64,000 bases of DNA, taken from Scilla litardierei (taxonomy: Eukaryota > Streptophyta > Magnoliopsida > Asparagales > Asparagaceae). The number at the start of each line of letters is the position of its first letter. Positions within the stretch are counted from its first letter, which is position 1. Below the pieces are notes generated by a model. It ran no database searches and was not told where the DNA came from. It saw only the letters and a list, made by a program, of their open reading frames with translations. The stretch covers positions 278,063,043 through 278,127,042 of the forward strand of contig CM061142.1 in NCBI GenBank assembly GCA_030789695.1, given 5' to 3'. A program made the translations under genes and the position numbers. This document shows positions 43,650 to 54,199 of this stretch, piece after piece.

Positions 43650-45598
43650 TATTTTATGCTTTAAATAAACACGAATCCTCTTGAAAACGAGAGGACTGTA
43701 TAGATTTGCTTGAATAAATATCACCTCATATGACGGCAACAATAATATTTTACACCCCAAAACCCATTATATATATATATTAATTACTCTCTTCACATTT
43801 TGATATGTCCCACCATTTTGCTCACCACCACCGAGAATTTCTTTCAAGTGAAATCTTACTTTCTTATTCGTTTGACTTGATCCTGGTTATCGATAACGTA
43901 ACATTTTTAATCAAGTCATTTGAATAGGATTGTTTGTTATAAGCTTGGGGGAAGGCGCTCTCATGCATCATTGCATGTGCATGTAGTTGCATTAGGATTT
44001 CATGTCATTCATGTCATCATTTTTCATTCACCACCCACATATTTATCATTGTTCCTCATATTTTTCCTTTTATGAACACATTGAGGACAATGTGAAGTTT
44101 AAGCTTGGGGGAGTGAATTTCCATGCCATTTAGTTGCCTTAGTTGCATATTTTACTTTTATTTTAGGATTATTTACTTTTATTTTAGGATTCTTAAAATT
44201 TTTCGAATTTTTCATCATCTTTTCAATTTTTCCATCTTATTTTCCATTTATGTGTGTTCAGCATCATATTGTGTGCTTGTTTTTCTTTTATTTCTTTCTT
44301 CTATTTTTTTATTTCTCCATTTCCTTTTCTTTTTTTGCTAGTTCAATTCCCTGTGATGTTATATCTTATGCATTCACCTCTCTCACAACGCTTATTTTTC
44401 ATGCCATGCTACTTAGAAAATTTCATAATCTTAATCCTTATAAGTACCTGAAAATATTCTTTTGATGATCTCTCTAGTGCGAATGCATGAAACTCATTGT
44501 TACTGAATTTGTAGAGTAGTATTTAGTATGCTTTCATTGGAAATACACCAAGATTCAAGCATCACTAGAATATCTGAAGCCTTGCTTTCATCTCTTATTC
44601 GCATTCTTATCGCATGCTTGATATAATTGAAAATATTACTGCTTGACTTCACTACTCATTGATATGATTAAGGATACCCGTGCTATTGTACGAGTTTAGT
44701 TGATGTATTATTTTATGGAACCGTTTGTGCACACTTTTGAGTGAACCGGGCGTTACATCTATTCCTTCTCCACATATATCTTATATTCTCTACATGTCAC
44801 TCGATTTCACTCCCCAAAGGTATTTCTACCACATCCATTCCCAAAAATTCCCTAGAAAAGAAAAGCTTGCTCCAAAAAGTCCAAAAAGCCAAAAAAGCTA
44901 AAAATACAAATACTATTGCTCCTACAAAAATCCAAAAAGAAAAAAGGGAAACAAATCTCAAAATTCAAGGAAGAGCTAAATTTTCATTACTTGGAGCAAT
45001 ACATATACTATTGGGAAAACCAAAACAAAATTACAAATGCACAAATACTTCTTTGGATGCGACGCCTCAATTCAAGCTTGGGGGGAATCTTTTAACCACC
45101 TGAGTGAGCATAACATTAGAGTGCAGTTGTGCACGAACGGAAAAGTTTGATAATGCTAAAACTTAACGAAACAATTTAGTTATGTGGATTTCTTATGATT
45201 TGATATGAGGATGTGTATGTCTTGATTTTTATTCTATTCTTTATTGCATGCCTTGTGTGAATTTCCACGTTTCAGTTATATCTTATGATTGAAAAGTGTG
45301 TCACCAATGTTATGCATATTCGATGCTACGAAACATAGGGTGTTGATATAGACTAAATGTATGAATACCAAAGAGACCCATTTCATTCATTCTTAACTCT
45401 CAAGTACTCCGTTTATAAAAGATATGAAATCTCTGTGTAGTGTGTGATTTACTTTCTGAGTCGTTGTGTCATGTGGTGAATGTCATGAGATCTGAGAGAA
45501 TAATCTAGCACCCCTTCTACTTCGTATTCTTTTTCGTTTTCTTATTTTTACCTCCCGGTGAGCTTCGTATTCGTCTTGCTCAAGGACGATTAAGAGGT
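43650..45598 (+). other. 3' untranslated part of the Athila-like element
   Basis: AT-rich with T-rich stretches near 44130-44340. Three PPT-like AAGCTTGGGGG words occur before the real one (43941, 44101, 45074). A Lys-rich frame at 44741-45103 has no recognisable domain. Confidence 0.6.
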
Positions 45599-45613
45599 AA
45601 GCTTGGGGGATTT
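45599..45613 (+). other. Polypurine tract of the Athila-like element
   Basis: AAGCTTGGGGGATTT precedes TGATATGCTC. The upstream phrase CTCAAGGACGATTAAGAGG is the usual lead-in for Athila. Confidence 0.8.
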
Positions 45614-45777
45614 TGATATGCTCTCATTTTACATGATTTATCGCATATTTTCATGACACATTTCACCCTCCAAACCCCCATTTTATACGCTTATATGCTA
45701 TTATTTGGAACAATATCACTTTCGGAGCGTTTATGCCCATTTCAGGGATTTGGAGCGATATTGGAGCAATTTGGAGT
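45614..45777 (+). mobile_element. Right LTR of the Athila-like element, part 1
   Basis: The first 164 bp match the start of the left LTR. The sequence breaks at GGAGT (45773-45777), where the Tat element inserted. Confidence 0.9.
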
Positions 45778-46901
45778 TGTTGCTGGGTAGAACTCACGTA
45801 CAATGAATTTGTATTATGGGGAACCAAGGGCACGGTGGTTATGATGTGGATGGTGATTAGGGAAGGCTGTTTGACAGGTGATTAATGGGATGATGAGGCT
45901 AAACCGGTTGTGAAGGCTGACCACGGTGTCGAATCCAGAAGGATGCGGTTAGAAGGGCTGACCTTTTCGGGACAGGGGTGAGCACGACTGATGGTGAAGA
46001 TCTAACCTACGCAATGAGCAACTCGTCAGAAAGGCCGGGTTTGGGTCAAATCCTTAGCCTCTCCGATGCCTAAGTCAGTAATAGGACTTAAAGCGGGGGC
46101 TAGGAACACAGGTCAGACTGAAGGTGAGTCGACTGTACGTGACGAGCTATGAGTGGTGGAAGAACAAAGATATGGACAACCTTTGCTCTTGTGTCTGAGT
46201 AATAAGATTCAGAGTAAATTTGCCAAACTTTTTCCCATTGGAGGCGTAGGGATATTTATACCTGGTTAGGTGGGGCTGACCTGGCATGCTGACTTGACGT
46301 GCTGATCTGGCCCCGTTGTCAGTGGAAGCTTTGGACGAAAATGCCATGACTAAGGGTGTCAGTCACGCTTTTGTCAGACGGCGCAACGTCCCGGGGCACT
46401 TTTGTCAGGGTATCAGGGCCGAAAGCATTAGGTGTCAGGGGGCACAGCGGCCAGGGGGTGCTTTGTCAGGTGGTCAGGCGGCGTGAGTGTCAGTAGCATC
46501 CTTGTACTAGGTTGTTTGTCGTGTTTGATATGCCAAAGGACCGTAGGAGTGCCTCCTAGCGGTGGGGTATCGCCATGGGTCGCCGGGCTGGTCCAGACTG
46601 GGGATGAACGGTCCGGATGTACACTTCGTGCGCTGTTCCCGATGGGCCAGGGGAGAACGGGTGCGCATCCCACTCTGACCGTGGTGGAGAGCACCCATAT
46701 CAGTGGCCGGGGTGGAGTACGCCCTTCCCCTAGTCGCGTCAGACTCTAGGGTCGACAGGCGCCCTGTGGCCTTCTGATGTTCAGGCATGGAGCGCCCTGT
46801 CGCTAGGTCAGCCGCTCTTCAGGAGGGAGGGACGAGTAGGCGGGGTATTTCGACGGTCTAGGATGGAAGGTTGGACTGTCACGATCTTCAGGTCATAGCA
46901 A
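45778..46901 (-). mobile_element. 3' LTR of the Tat element (1124 bp)
   Basis: On the plus strand runs TGTTGCTGGG...GGTCATAGCA. Minus-strand TATAAATA at 46253-46260. TGTCAGGG words recur from about 46370 to 46450. Confidence 0.8.
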
Positions 46902-46918
46902 TTACCCCCGGCATTCGA
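46902..46918 (-). other. Probable polypurine tract of the Tat element
   Basis: The minus strand reads CGAATGCCGGGGGTAAT directly before the LTR start TGCTATGACC. It is short but at the right place. Confidence 0.5.
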
Positions 46919-47204
46919 GTTCGAGGTGGAAGCCCGGCTCGGCTCGGATGACGCATCACTTCCCCTACTTTGAAACGGCGGTTCAGATTCTGTTCCGTGT
47001 TCAAGAGTGGTGGTGTTGGTCTTGGAATTCCTGCCTAGTTGGCCATTATTGCGATTTGAAAGTGCAAGGGAGAAATCGAAGCACCTCCACTATTAGACTC
47101 GTGATGCATGGATGAGGTGACTTTCACGCCAGTCGAGGTGTCAGGGAAGCTCTGATGGGTACCGCGTGGTGGTGTATCGACGGTCAACATGGTCGGTTGT
47201 CTCC

Positions 47205-47212
47205 TATAAATA
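47205..47212 (+). promoter_or_regulatory. TATA box upstream of antisense gene copy A
   Basis: TATAAATA on the plus strand, about 230 bp before the first ATG of copy A. The preceding ACGGTCAACATGG resembles ACGGTCACGATCA upstream of the TATA box of copy B, so the promoter belongs to the duplicated unit. Confidence 0.5.
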
Positions 47213-47439
47213 TGTGGAGAATGTGATTGGTGGAAACTTTCTTCCGATTCCAACTCGTCTTTGTGCTTTTCGGTTTCTGTCAGTCGTTCGCCAACGTTGT
47301 CACTGTTGCCTTTGTCGGAGATCCGTTTCCGATCGTCCTCTCGGCTCGGCTGCTCTGCTAGGTAATCCCTATACCCTTTAATCTACGGCTTCTCATCTTG
47401 ACTTGGGGGGGGGGTAGTAGTACCGCGATAGAGGAGCCA

Positions 47440-49396
47440 ATGGAAGAGGAGAGGTGGTGGTGGGCGTAGAGGCCTCAGAGAAGGAAGACGTGGCGCACTG
47501 ACGTACCGAGGGTGATTGAGGCTGCCAGGTGTAGGCCGGACAGGATCAACATTAGGGAGATTCGGGTGCAGTTCGTGCGCCCGCCCTGTGAAGCGCGGGT
47601 CCCGGGGCCTGAGGAAAGGGTGTGTTGGCCTGGGGACAATGAAGTTGGGGTTTACATCTGGTCCTTCAAGTTGGGGCTTCGCTTCCCGATCCACCCTTAC
47701 CTCCTGCACATGATGAACATCCTAGAGCTGCCGATCTTCGCCTTGGTGCCCCATTCCGGGGGCTTGCTGGTGGGGTTCACCGTGCTATGCTTCGCCAGCT
47801 GCCTGAGTTCGTCCCTGGCGCTATTCCAGCACTTCTTTGCAGTTCAGAAGAGGGGAACGTACCACTGCGTCTGCGTAAGGAGGGGGCATGAGCTTATCGT
47901 CGGGGTACCCCTCGATGTTAGTAGGTGGATGGAGGATTTTGTCTTTGTTGAGATGTCGGTCGAGACGGAGCTGATGTAGAACTGTGGGTGCTGAATCCTA
48001 TGATGAATGAGAGGGTGAAGATAACCGGTGAAGACCTTGCGAAGGCCTAGATCTTGGCCGAGCTGCCCGAGGCACACCGCCGGTTGGCGAACTTGACGCA
48101 GGACAGTCGGCTCGCCCAGGATTTTTGGTCTCAAGGTAGTTTGAACTTGGCGAGCCTTTATTTAAGCTTACCCTGATCTTTCCCTCCTTCGCAGGTGGAG
48201 ACGCAACATTTTCGCCGGAGGAGGTGTCAAGGGCTGCGGAAGTGCCGGTCGGGGAGAGCGCCAACCCTCGTGATAAGGTTAAAAGAGCGATGGGCGAGGA
48301 GGGGCATGTGGGGGAGACATCCCGAAAACGGGGCGCCGAGGCCCCGGGTGAGGGGGGGCGAACCAAAAGCGAAGGACGCCCGAATCGGGCACCCTTTCCA
48401 GTCGAGTTGGTGAGGGCCTCCCTGAGGGTTCACCCATTCAGGGAGTGGTCCTCTCGGTACCTATGCGGGTACTTAAGGCGAGCAAGCCTCGCAAGGCACC
48501 CCTGGTCCAGAAGTGGCCTTACAGAATCCCCATATGCGAGATGGGAAGGGCGACAAACCCGAGTTGTGAGAACGCTCTCATCCGCTTTAAGAGGACAAAG
48601 GCTGATGTCGAGGCGATTCCAAGCGACAGTCTTCACCGGTCGACCTATCGGATAGGCCGTGATGAATCGATATTTGAGGACCCTGGGGTGGCGTGCACAT
48701 TTAGCGGAGTATTGTATGCTGTCGTGGGATCGCGAGTCCCTAATCCATGTGGGCGCAGAGCGGTTGTGCGGCTCCGCTGTGTGGCACATGATGCAGGTTG
48801 GTCGAACTCCTAGCCTCGCTCTCCCAGCCATTCTGCTTGCATCCGACTGAATTGGGCCTTTTTTGTAGATGATCTCGGCCATGGTGGCCCTGCAGCACAA
48901 AACTCTGGTGGCCGCCATAAAGGCCGCTCTTGACAAGGTGAGGATCGATCTCAGCGAGGTTAGAGAAAAGCTGCGGGAGAAGGAGGAGGAGCTGGTGCGG
49001 GTCACGATGGCCTATGAGGTTGAGAAGGGGCGGGCTACGTACTTTGATGCAACGAAGGCTAGGCTTGAGCGTCAACTTCTGGAAGAAGAGCGTGAGCGGG
49101 TCGATATTCAGACGATGCATACCGAGGAGATGGCCAGCAAGAAGCATGTGATCGAGGTGCAGACGGAGAATATAGTTGACCTGAAGAAGACCATCGAGGC
49201 GGAGAGGAGGGAGAAGGGTATCTGTAAGCAGCAGCTGGAAGAGAGGTGGGTGGTTGAGCGTGACTTGATGGAAGGAGCTATTCGTCGTTACCATGACGAG
49301 CATGTCGTTTCGCTGCTACAAGAGGCAAAGGAGGCAGGAGTTCGCCAGGTGGCGAGGGAAATGGGGGCTTGGTCAGCGGAGAGGCGTCGATGTTAA
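47440..49396 (+). pseudogene. Antisense Tat gene, copy A (plant-transposon-protein type)
   Basis: Exon 1 (to 48135) encodes WPGDNEVGVYIWSFKLGLRF, HPYLLHMMNILELPIFALVP and SLALFQHFFAVQKRG. This style matches the domain annotated in plants as putative gypsy-type transposon protein (Transposase_28 class). Intron-like gaps with GT...AG ends lie at 48136-48194 (59 bp) and 48797-48868 (72 bp). Exon 2 is charged and disordered, then has WPYRIPICEMGRATNPSCEN and ERLCGSAVWHMMQ. Exon 3 (48869-49396) is a long coiled coil (KVRIDLSEVREKLREKEEE). The ATG at 47440 hits a stop after nine codons, exon 1 shifts frame near 47960, and an in-frame TAG lies near 48047, so the copy is broken. Function unknown. Confidence 0.6.
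48136..48194 (+). other. Putative intron 1 of antisense gene copy A
   Basis: Begins GTAGTTTG and ends CCTCCTTCGCAG (59 bp). It splits a codon after the first base, between ...DFWSQ and G-DATFSPEE. Copy B has an intron at the same codon and phase. Confidence 0.5.
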
Positions 49397-50109
49397 GGAT
49401 TTAGAGTAGGGGAAATTTGTTTCTTTTTGTACGACCGGCCGATGGTCAGGCCCGATGCAATGTTGTATTCTCAGCAGGCTCCGTGAATAGCCTCACCGTT
49501 TAAAATAAATGAAATGGCTTGATTTTTTTTGGTTTCCTTTCCTACTTGTTGGGTGTGTAGACTGTTTGATTTGTGAGGGTATGATTGCCCCCAACATCCC
49601 TCTGTCGACGACTGCTGAGGCATGGGGAGAAGGAGGTTGAGACATAGTACATTTGGCCAGGGTATGATGGTGAGCTCGGGGCGACCCGGGGGGTCCGTCG
49701 GTTCAGGGCGAGTTGGGGCGTTCTGCCCGGTGCGGTCGTTAATGGTCGGTGTCGAAGTCCGACCTTGACTGTGTGCTGCTCAGTCTCCTGGGCCGTATTA
49801 ATGGTAGCGGGGCCCTTCTTGGGATTAAGGAGGAGGCTGGAGTGAAATCATTTTGATTCAGCATAATTATTTCGAATCAAAAGAAGGCGGAGATCGAAGC
49901 GTCCCGGTGTCCGTCGCATGAATCGACGCGATCTTTTCGAATCGGCGGCGAATGGAAATCGAAGTGGCTCGGCCACTCTTTGGGTGACGCGTGGCGAATG
50001 TGACAGCTGCTATCAGTCGAGACGTCACACTGTGCAGATCGAAGCATCAGAAAGGGCGGATCCTCGAGGCGTGGCAGGATTTATACGGTCACGATCATTT
50101 GGGGCGTCT
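49397..50109 (+). other. Spacer between antisense gene copies, with second promoter
   Basis: No gene. A polyadenylation-like AATAAATGAAATGG lies at about 49505. From about 49860 the sequence resembles the region upstream of copy A (AATCGAAG words, AGTCGAG...GTC, ACGGTCA) and leads to the copy B TATA box. Confidence 0.45.
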
Positions 50110-50116
50110 TATAAAG
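50110..50116 (+). promoter_or_regulatory. TATA box upstream of antisense gene copy B
   Basis: TATAAAG on the plus strand, about 390 bp before the ATG at 50503. Confidence 0.45.
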
Positions 50117-50502
50117 AGCTCTAGGTGGGAACGAGTGAAAATTTCTCCCTTTTGAAATTCTCTTAGGAGCTTCCGATCGCCAGAGATTGTAGAGTCTTTG
50201 TCAAAGTTGCCGACGTCATCTCAGCGTTGTCGTCGAAGCCGTCGATACCGTAAAGGTATTTAGTCTCTCTCTTATTGATGTCTTTGTCAACCTCTTCCAT
50301 CCATTTGCCAGAGTCGAGGGAGGTATAGGAAGAGGGGTCTGGCACGGCTACAGTGTAGAGCACCAAGGATACGGAAAGTCGGAGTCGGAGCGTGGGCAGG
50401 GAGCCATTAGTGAGCTCGCCAACAGCGGCCCCGAGGGACCTGAAGAAGGGGAAAGAGCCCATAGCTAGGGCTTTGAAGACCACTACTCCGGTCGCTATAA
50501 CC

Positions 50503-52517
50503 ATGGCAGAGGCTGGAGGGGTGCCCGACGAGAACACGAGTGTGAAGTCGGTGTTAAGGTCGTCCCTTTCGGAAATTAGCGAGTCGTATATTAGGCCACC
50601 CTATTCCATTCGGGAGCTGACCGCGTCGGAGAGGGTGTGTTTTGCAGGAGACTATGAGATGGCGGTGTACGTGTCCTGCTTCCAGCAGGGGTTGTGCTTC
50701 CCCTATCCCTTTGTGCTGGAAGTTTTGACTTTTCTGGAGCTGCCACTGTTCAGATTGATGCAGAACTCCATCAGCGTGATCGTCGACTTCCTGGTGTTGT
50801 GCGTGAGCAATGGCGTCTGCCCCTCCCTGTCCCTCTTCTGGCATTTCTTTGCGATGAAGAGGCTGAGGTCCTACTATTATCTATCCGCAAAGAGAAGCCA
50901 CCCCCTTATCAGAGGGTTGTCGAGCAAGATTAAAGGGTGGAGTAAACAATATGTGTTCGTTTCGGTGCCCGCAGATGTGGTGATGAGATCGAACTGGGGG
51001 AGCTGAGTCTCGAGGTGAGGGAGGGGGTAGAGCTGAGTGACGAGGAGGAAGATGTGGCCCAGTTTCTGATGGCAATCCTGAAGGAGGACCGGGAATTTGG
51101 AATGCTCGCCAAGCCTGACATGATAGCTCGACACATTTGGCCCAAAGGTAAAACGAACTTTGTGGTTGCTGCATCTGAAGTGCTCACTCTAAGCTTTCCC
51201 TCTTCTACAGGTTGCGCCATGAGTATTTCGCTCGCAGAGCTGAAGAAGTGGGCTACAGAACAGGCGGCGCAGAAGGTGAAGAAGGCGGACCCAAAGAGGC
51301 TGCATGAGGAGGCCGGTGGGGAAGGCTCGAGGTGGGGGAAGGCGTCCTCAAAGAGGACGAGGCTATCTGTGACGTCGTCCGTTAATGATCCTCAGAGTGA
51401 AAGGAGTTCCAGTCGGCTTGGGGAAGAGCCTGTTCAGGGGACCGTCGCCCCGGTCATCGATCTTGAGGCTGGGGCTGAGGGGCGGACCGAAACAGGGGGC
51501 GGCACCAAAAGTGCATCCTTCGAGCCCGAGGGTACCCCCAGCCGCTGAGAGGATCATAGCCCAAGATCATCCCGAGGGCTCTGGCGGGTCGGGCTCTGGG
51601 TCCAGGTCGTCGGGTTGGGAGGGCTGGCCCTATGACTGCCCACGGTTTGTTTTGGAGAAGCGGGCCCACCCCAGCTGCGAGGCCTCGCTCATCCACTTCA
51701 AGGAAAAAAAGGCCGATATCAAGGGTTATCCGGAGTAGGCCGTTCACCGGATGCCCTTTCGAGTAGGAACCAATGAATCCGTCTTTAAAGACGGCAGGGT
51801 GGCGACGCGTCTGGCGGAGAACATTCTGCTGCCCCGTGATAGGGAGTGTCTGGCCACCGTCGGGCATGAGGGGCTGTGCAGTACCGCGGTATGGCACGGC
51901 GTATAGGTAGGCTGTCCAAATTGGGTTAAGTCTTTCAGGGGGTTTTACTGAGTATCCCAACAAACTTTCCTTTTATCGTGCAGGCCGTCCTTCTGACGCT
52001 CGCTTCCCGGGAGCACACGCCGGCCATAAACAAGGCCAAGGGCGCCGTCGCAAGAATGGCTGCTGAGCTTGTTGGGGTTCGCAAGAATGCCGACGAGCAG
52101 CTGGCTAAGGAGAAGGATAGGTGTGGCCAATTAGAGTTGGGGGTCCAGCACCTGAAGGGTCTCCTGGCGGATTATGAGGCGAAGGCCGCCTCAGCGACCG
52201 ATCGGATGAAGGAGCTGGAGAGCGTGCTTGAACAGGGGGAGGCGCGTGCGGTCGAGCTGGCGGCCCAGGCGAGGACTGTGAAAGAGGAGCTGACACTGAA
52301 GACCGATGAGTTTCGGTCGTATCAAGAGTCGACCGTCATCCCCCTCCTCTCGGATGCGATGTGTGATGGCATGGTGAAAGGCCGTGAGGAAGGCTGGGAG
52401 GCCTGCCTGAGATGGGTGAAGGAAAGGGCGACAGACCTGTGCCCTCCGATCGAGGTCGACTTCGACTTGCTCGTGCCCTCCGAGGGTGAGGAAGAGGTGG
52501 GGGTGACGAGGATGTAG
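50503..52517 (+). pseudogene. Antisense Tat gene, copy B, better preserved
   Basis: The ATG at 50503 has a good context (ACCATGGCA). Exon 1 reads YIRPPYSIRELTASERVCFA, CFPYPFVLEVLTFLELPLFR and SLSLFWHFFAMKRL, aligning with copy A throughout. One frameshift near 50975 is needed to reach DEIELGELSLEV...EDREFGMLAKPD. Intron 1 is 51148-51210 (63 bp, same phase as copy A). Exon 2 holds LAELKKWATEQAAQKVKKAD, WPYDCPRFVLEKRAHPSCEA and a TAG at 51736-51738 before RVGTNESVFKDGRV and GLCSTAVWHG. Intron 2 is 51907-51983 (77 bp). Exon 3 is a coiled coil (EQLAKEKDRCGQLELGVQHL) with an acidic end. The duplicate lies about 3 kb from copy A. Role in the element unknown. Confidence 0.65.
51148..51210 (+). other. 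Putative intron 1 of antisense gene copy B
   Basis: GTAAAACG...CTCTTCTACAG, 63 bp with a pyrimidine-rich end. It splits a Gly codon after its first base, like the copy A intron. Because 63 is a multiple of three and there is no stop, the unspliced frame is also open. Confidence 0.5.
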
Positions 52518-54199
52518 TCATCGAGGATGCGGCCATCGACAATGAGGCCGCCTCCCCAAAGGTCGGTGAGAAGGACAGCGCACTGAACGACGGCGCTTCA
52601 GGCGGCAATGGTCAACAAGAGTAGTTTTGTTTCGGCCTTCTCCCCCCCTTTTTTGTTTAGACGGAGCGGTAGGGTTGACCCGAGGGAGTCCTTGTTTTGT
52701 TAGGTTGGCCCCCGCTATTATTGTAAAGTTCGAACTACATATATATTGAAGTCTTTATGCTATTTTTGTTATCTCTTATATGGTGGATCACCGAGGTGTA
52801 TCTTTGGTATAAGGGGGAGTGCACAGCTCGGCCCTTTCCTTTTTTAATGAGGGGGAGCATGTAGCTCAAACTTCTCTCTTTGCCGTCCTGAATGACAGGA
52901 TTTCGTGAGCTCGTCCTGCAGCTTGATGGGGATTGTCCCCAAGTTAGGGCGTGCTTAGATAACGTTTAAGAATACGCTTGGAATAGCCTTTTTCATTAAC
53001 TTTTACAAGGAATTTAAAGAAAATGAAAGTAGTTGAACAACTGTAATCCGATCTGTGTGGCGGGCTAAGAGGCCGTTTCACTTCATTGTAAACTGCATCA
53101 GGATGAGGGAATTCCTGTGTTCGACGTGGGTTATCTCCTTTATCGCTGCCTGTTGAGTCCCCTTTCGCCTTTTCTTCCATGAATGGTTGTGAGGTTTCCT
53201 TGCGGAATCCTCGGCTCAGAGGGGAGCCCTGGAGTAGAATGAGGTGGCGGTGGTGAGCTGCCTCTCCTTTCACCTCCTCGACCATGAAGGGTTGCAAGGT
53301 CTCTTCGGGGAATCCTTGACCCGACGGGAAACCATGGGTGAGGAGGAGCACGAGGTGGCAAAGGTGGAGCGCCAGAGGGGAGCCTCGGCAGCGGGGCCTC
53401 AATGGGAAGATAGAGGACCGGGAGGTGGGCCGTTAGGAGGTGGGCCGGTGGAGGCTGGTATGCCCTGTGGGGCATTTGCCTTCTCCGTCGGTGAGGATCG
53501 GGGTAGAGCGGATGCTGGTCGGGAGGAGCGATTTGCCGCAGGTCCTCTTGTTCCCCTGCCGCAAGTTGTTTAGGGGAAGTGGAGGAGTGGAAGGCAGGGT
53601 TCCCCTCGTGTAAGAGTAATAGCCCATCGGCGAACCGTATGTAAGAGGAATAGCTCATCGGCAATCGTTGTGTGGAATCTGTCGCCTATCGAGGGGGCGG
53701 TGTCCACTGAGGGCCGGGGCCTCCCTTTTGTTTGGGCCGATGGCATCTAGTGGGAGGCCCTACCCGGATGTTCCGGGGGCTGGATTCCTCGCACCTTCTC
53801 ATCCTTCATGGGGCGACTGAGACTACCTTGCCTTCATATTTTCTTTCTCCTCTGCTCCTTCAAGGGGGGCAAGGGGAGTATTTATAGAGGGATTTTACTA
53901 ACGGTTCTCCGGAAGTTAATGCGATGAGCTGGCATCATTAATAGGCCCCTCAGATTCACGCCCCTCGAAGCCGCTTTTGCCAAGTGGCGTCAGACTTGAT
54001 TCGTCAGCCCTTGGCTCTCGGGGGGGCGTGTCTTCATTAATGGCGTGCTTCCCGAGTGTCCTTTTGTTTTGACGAGTCATATCGGGGGCACGCTTTATCG
54101 GGACCCTACATTGACTGGAGGTTCTTGGCATGCGCATGGCCTACCTTGGCACGCGTGCCTTGAATGGGTCCGTTTGGGAGGATGTTTAGCGGGTGGCTA
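52518..54199 (-). other. Tat interior: Pro-rich minus-strand frames and promoter
   Basis: A minus-strand TATA (TATAAATA, 53879-53886) lies at about 53.9 kb. Downstream of it on that strand, overlapping frames 53140-53664 and 52944-53402 encode Pro/His/Arg-rich sequence with an internal near-repeat (ETLQPFMVEEVKGE and ETSQPFMEEKAKGD). This is where the sense-strand gag would be expected, but I recognise no gag, knuckle or pol motif. Two tracts GGGGGAGTGCACAGCTCG and GGGGGAGCATGTAGCTC (about 52815 and 52850) resemble parts of the 79-bp repeat. Confidence 0.4.
53879..53886 (-). promoter_or_regulatory. Minus-strand TATA box inside the Tat element
   Basis: The minus strand reads CCTCTATAAATACTCCCC, a strong TATA context, far from either LTR. 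A transcript from here would run towards the Pro-rich frames and then antisense to gene copies B and A. Confidence 0.4.

Noticed and set aside
44741..45103. Lys-rich 120-codon frame
   Set aside because: Lies in the A-rich 3' untranslated part of the Athila-like element. No domain, and no equivalent I know of at this place.
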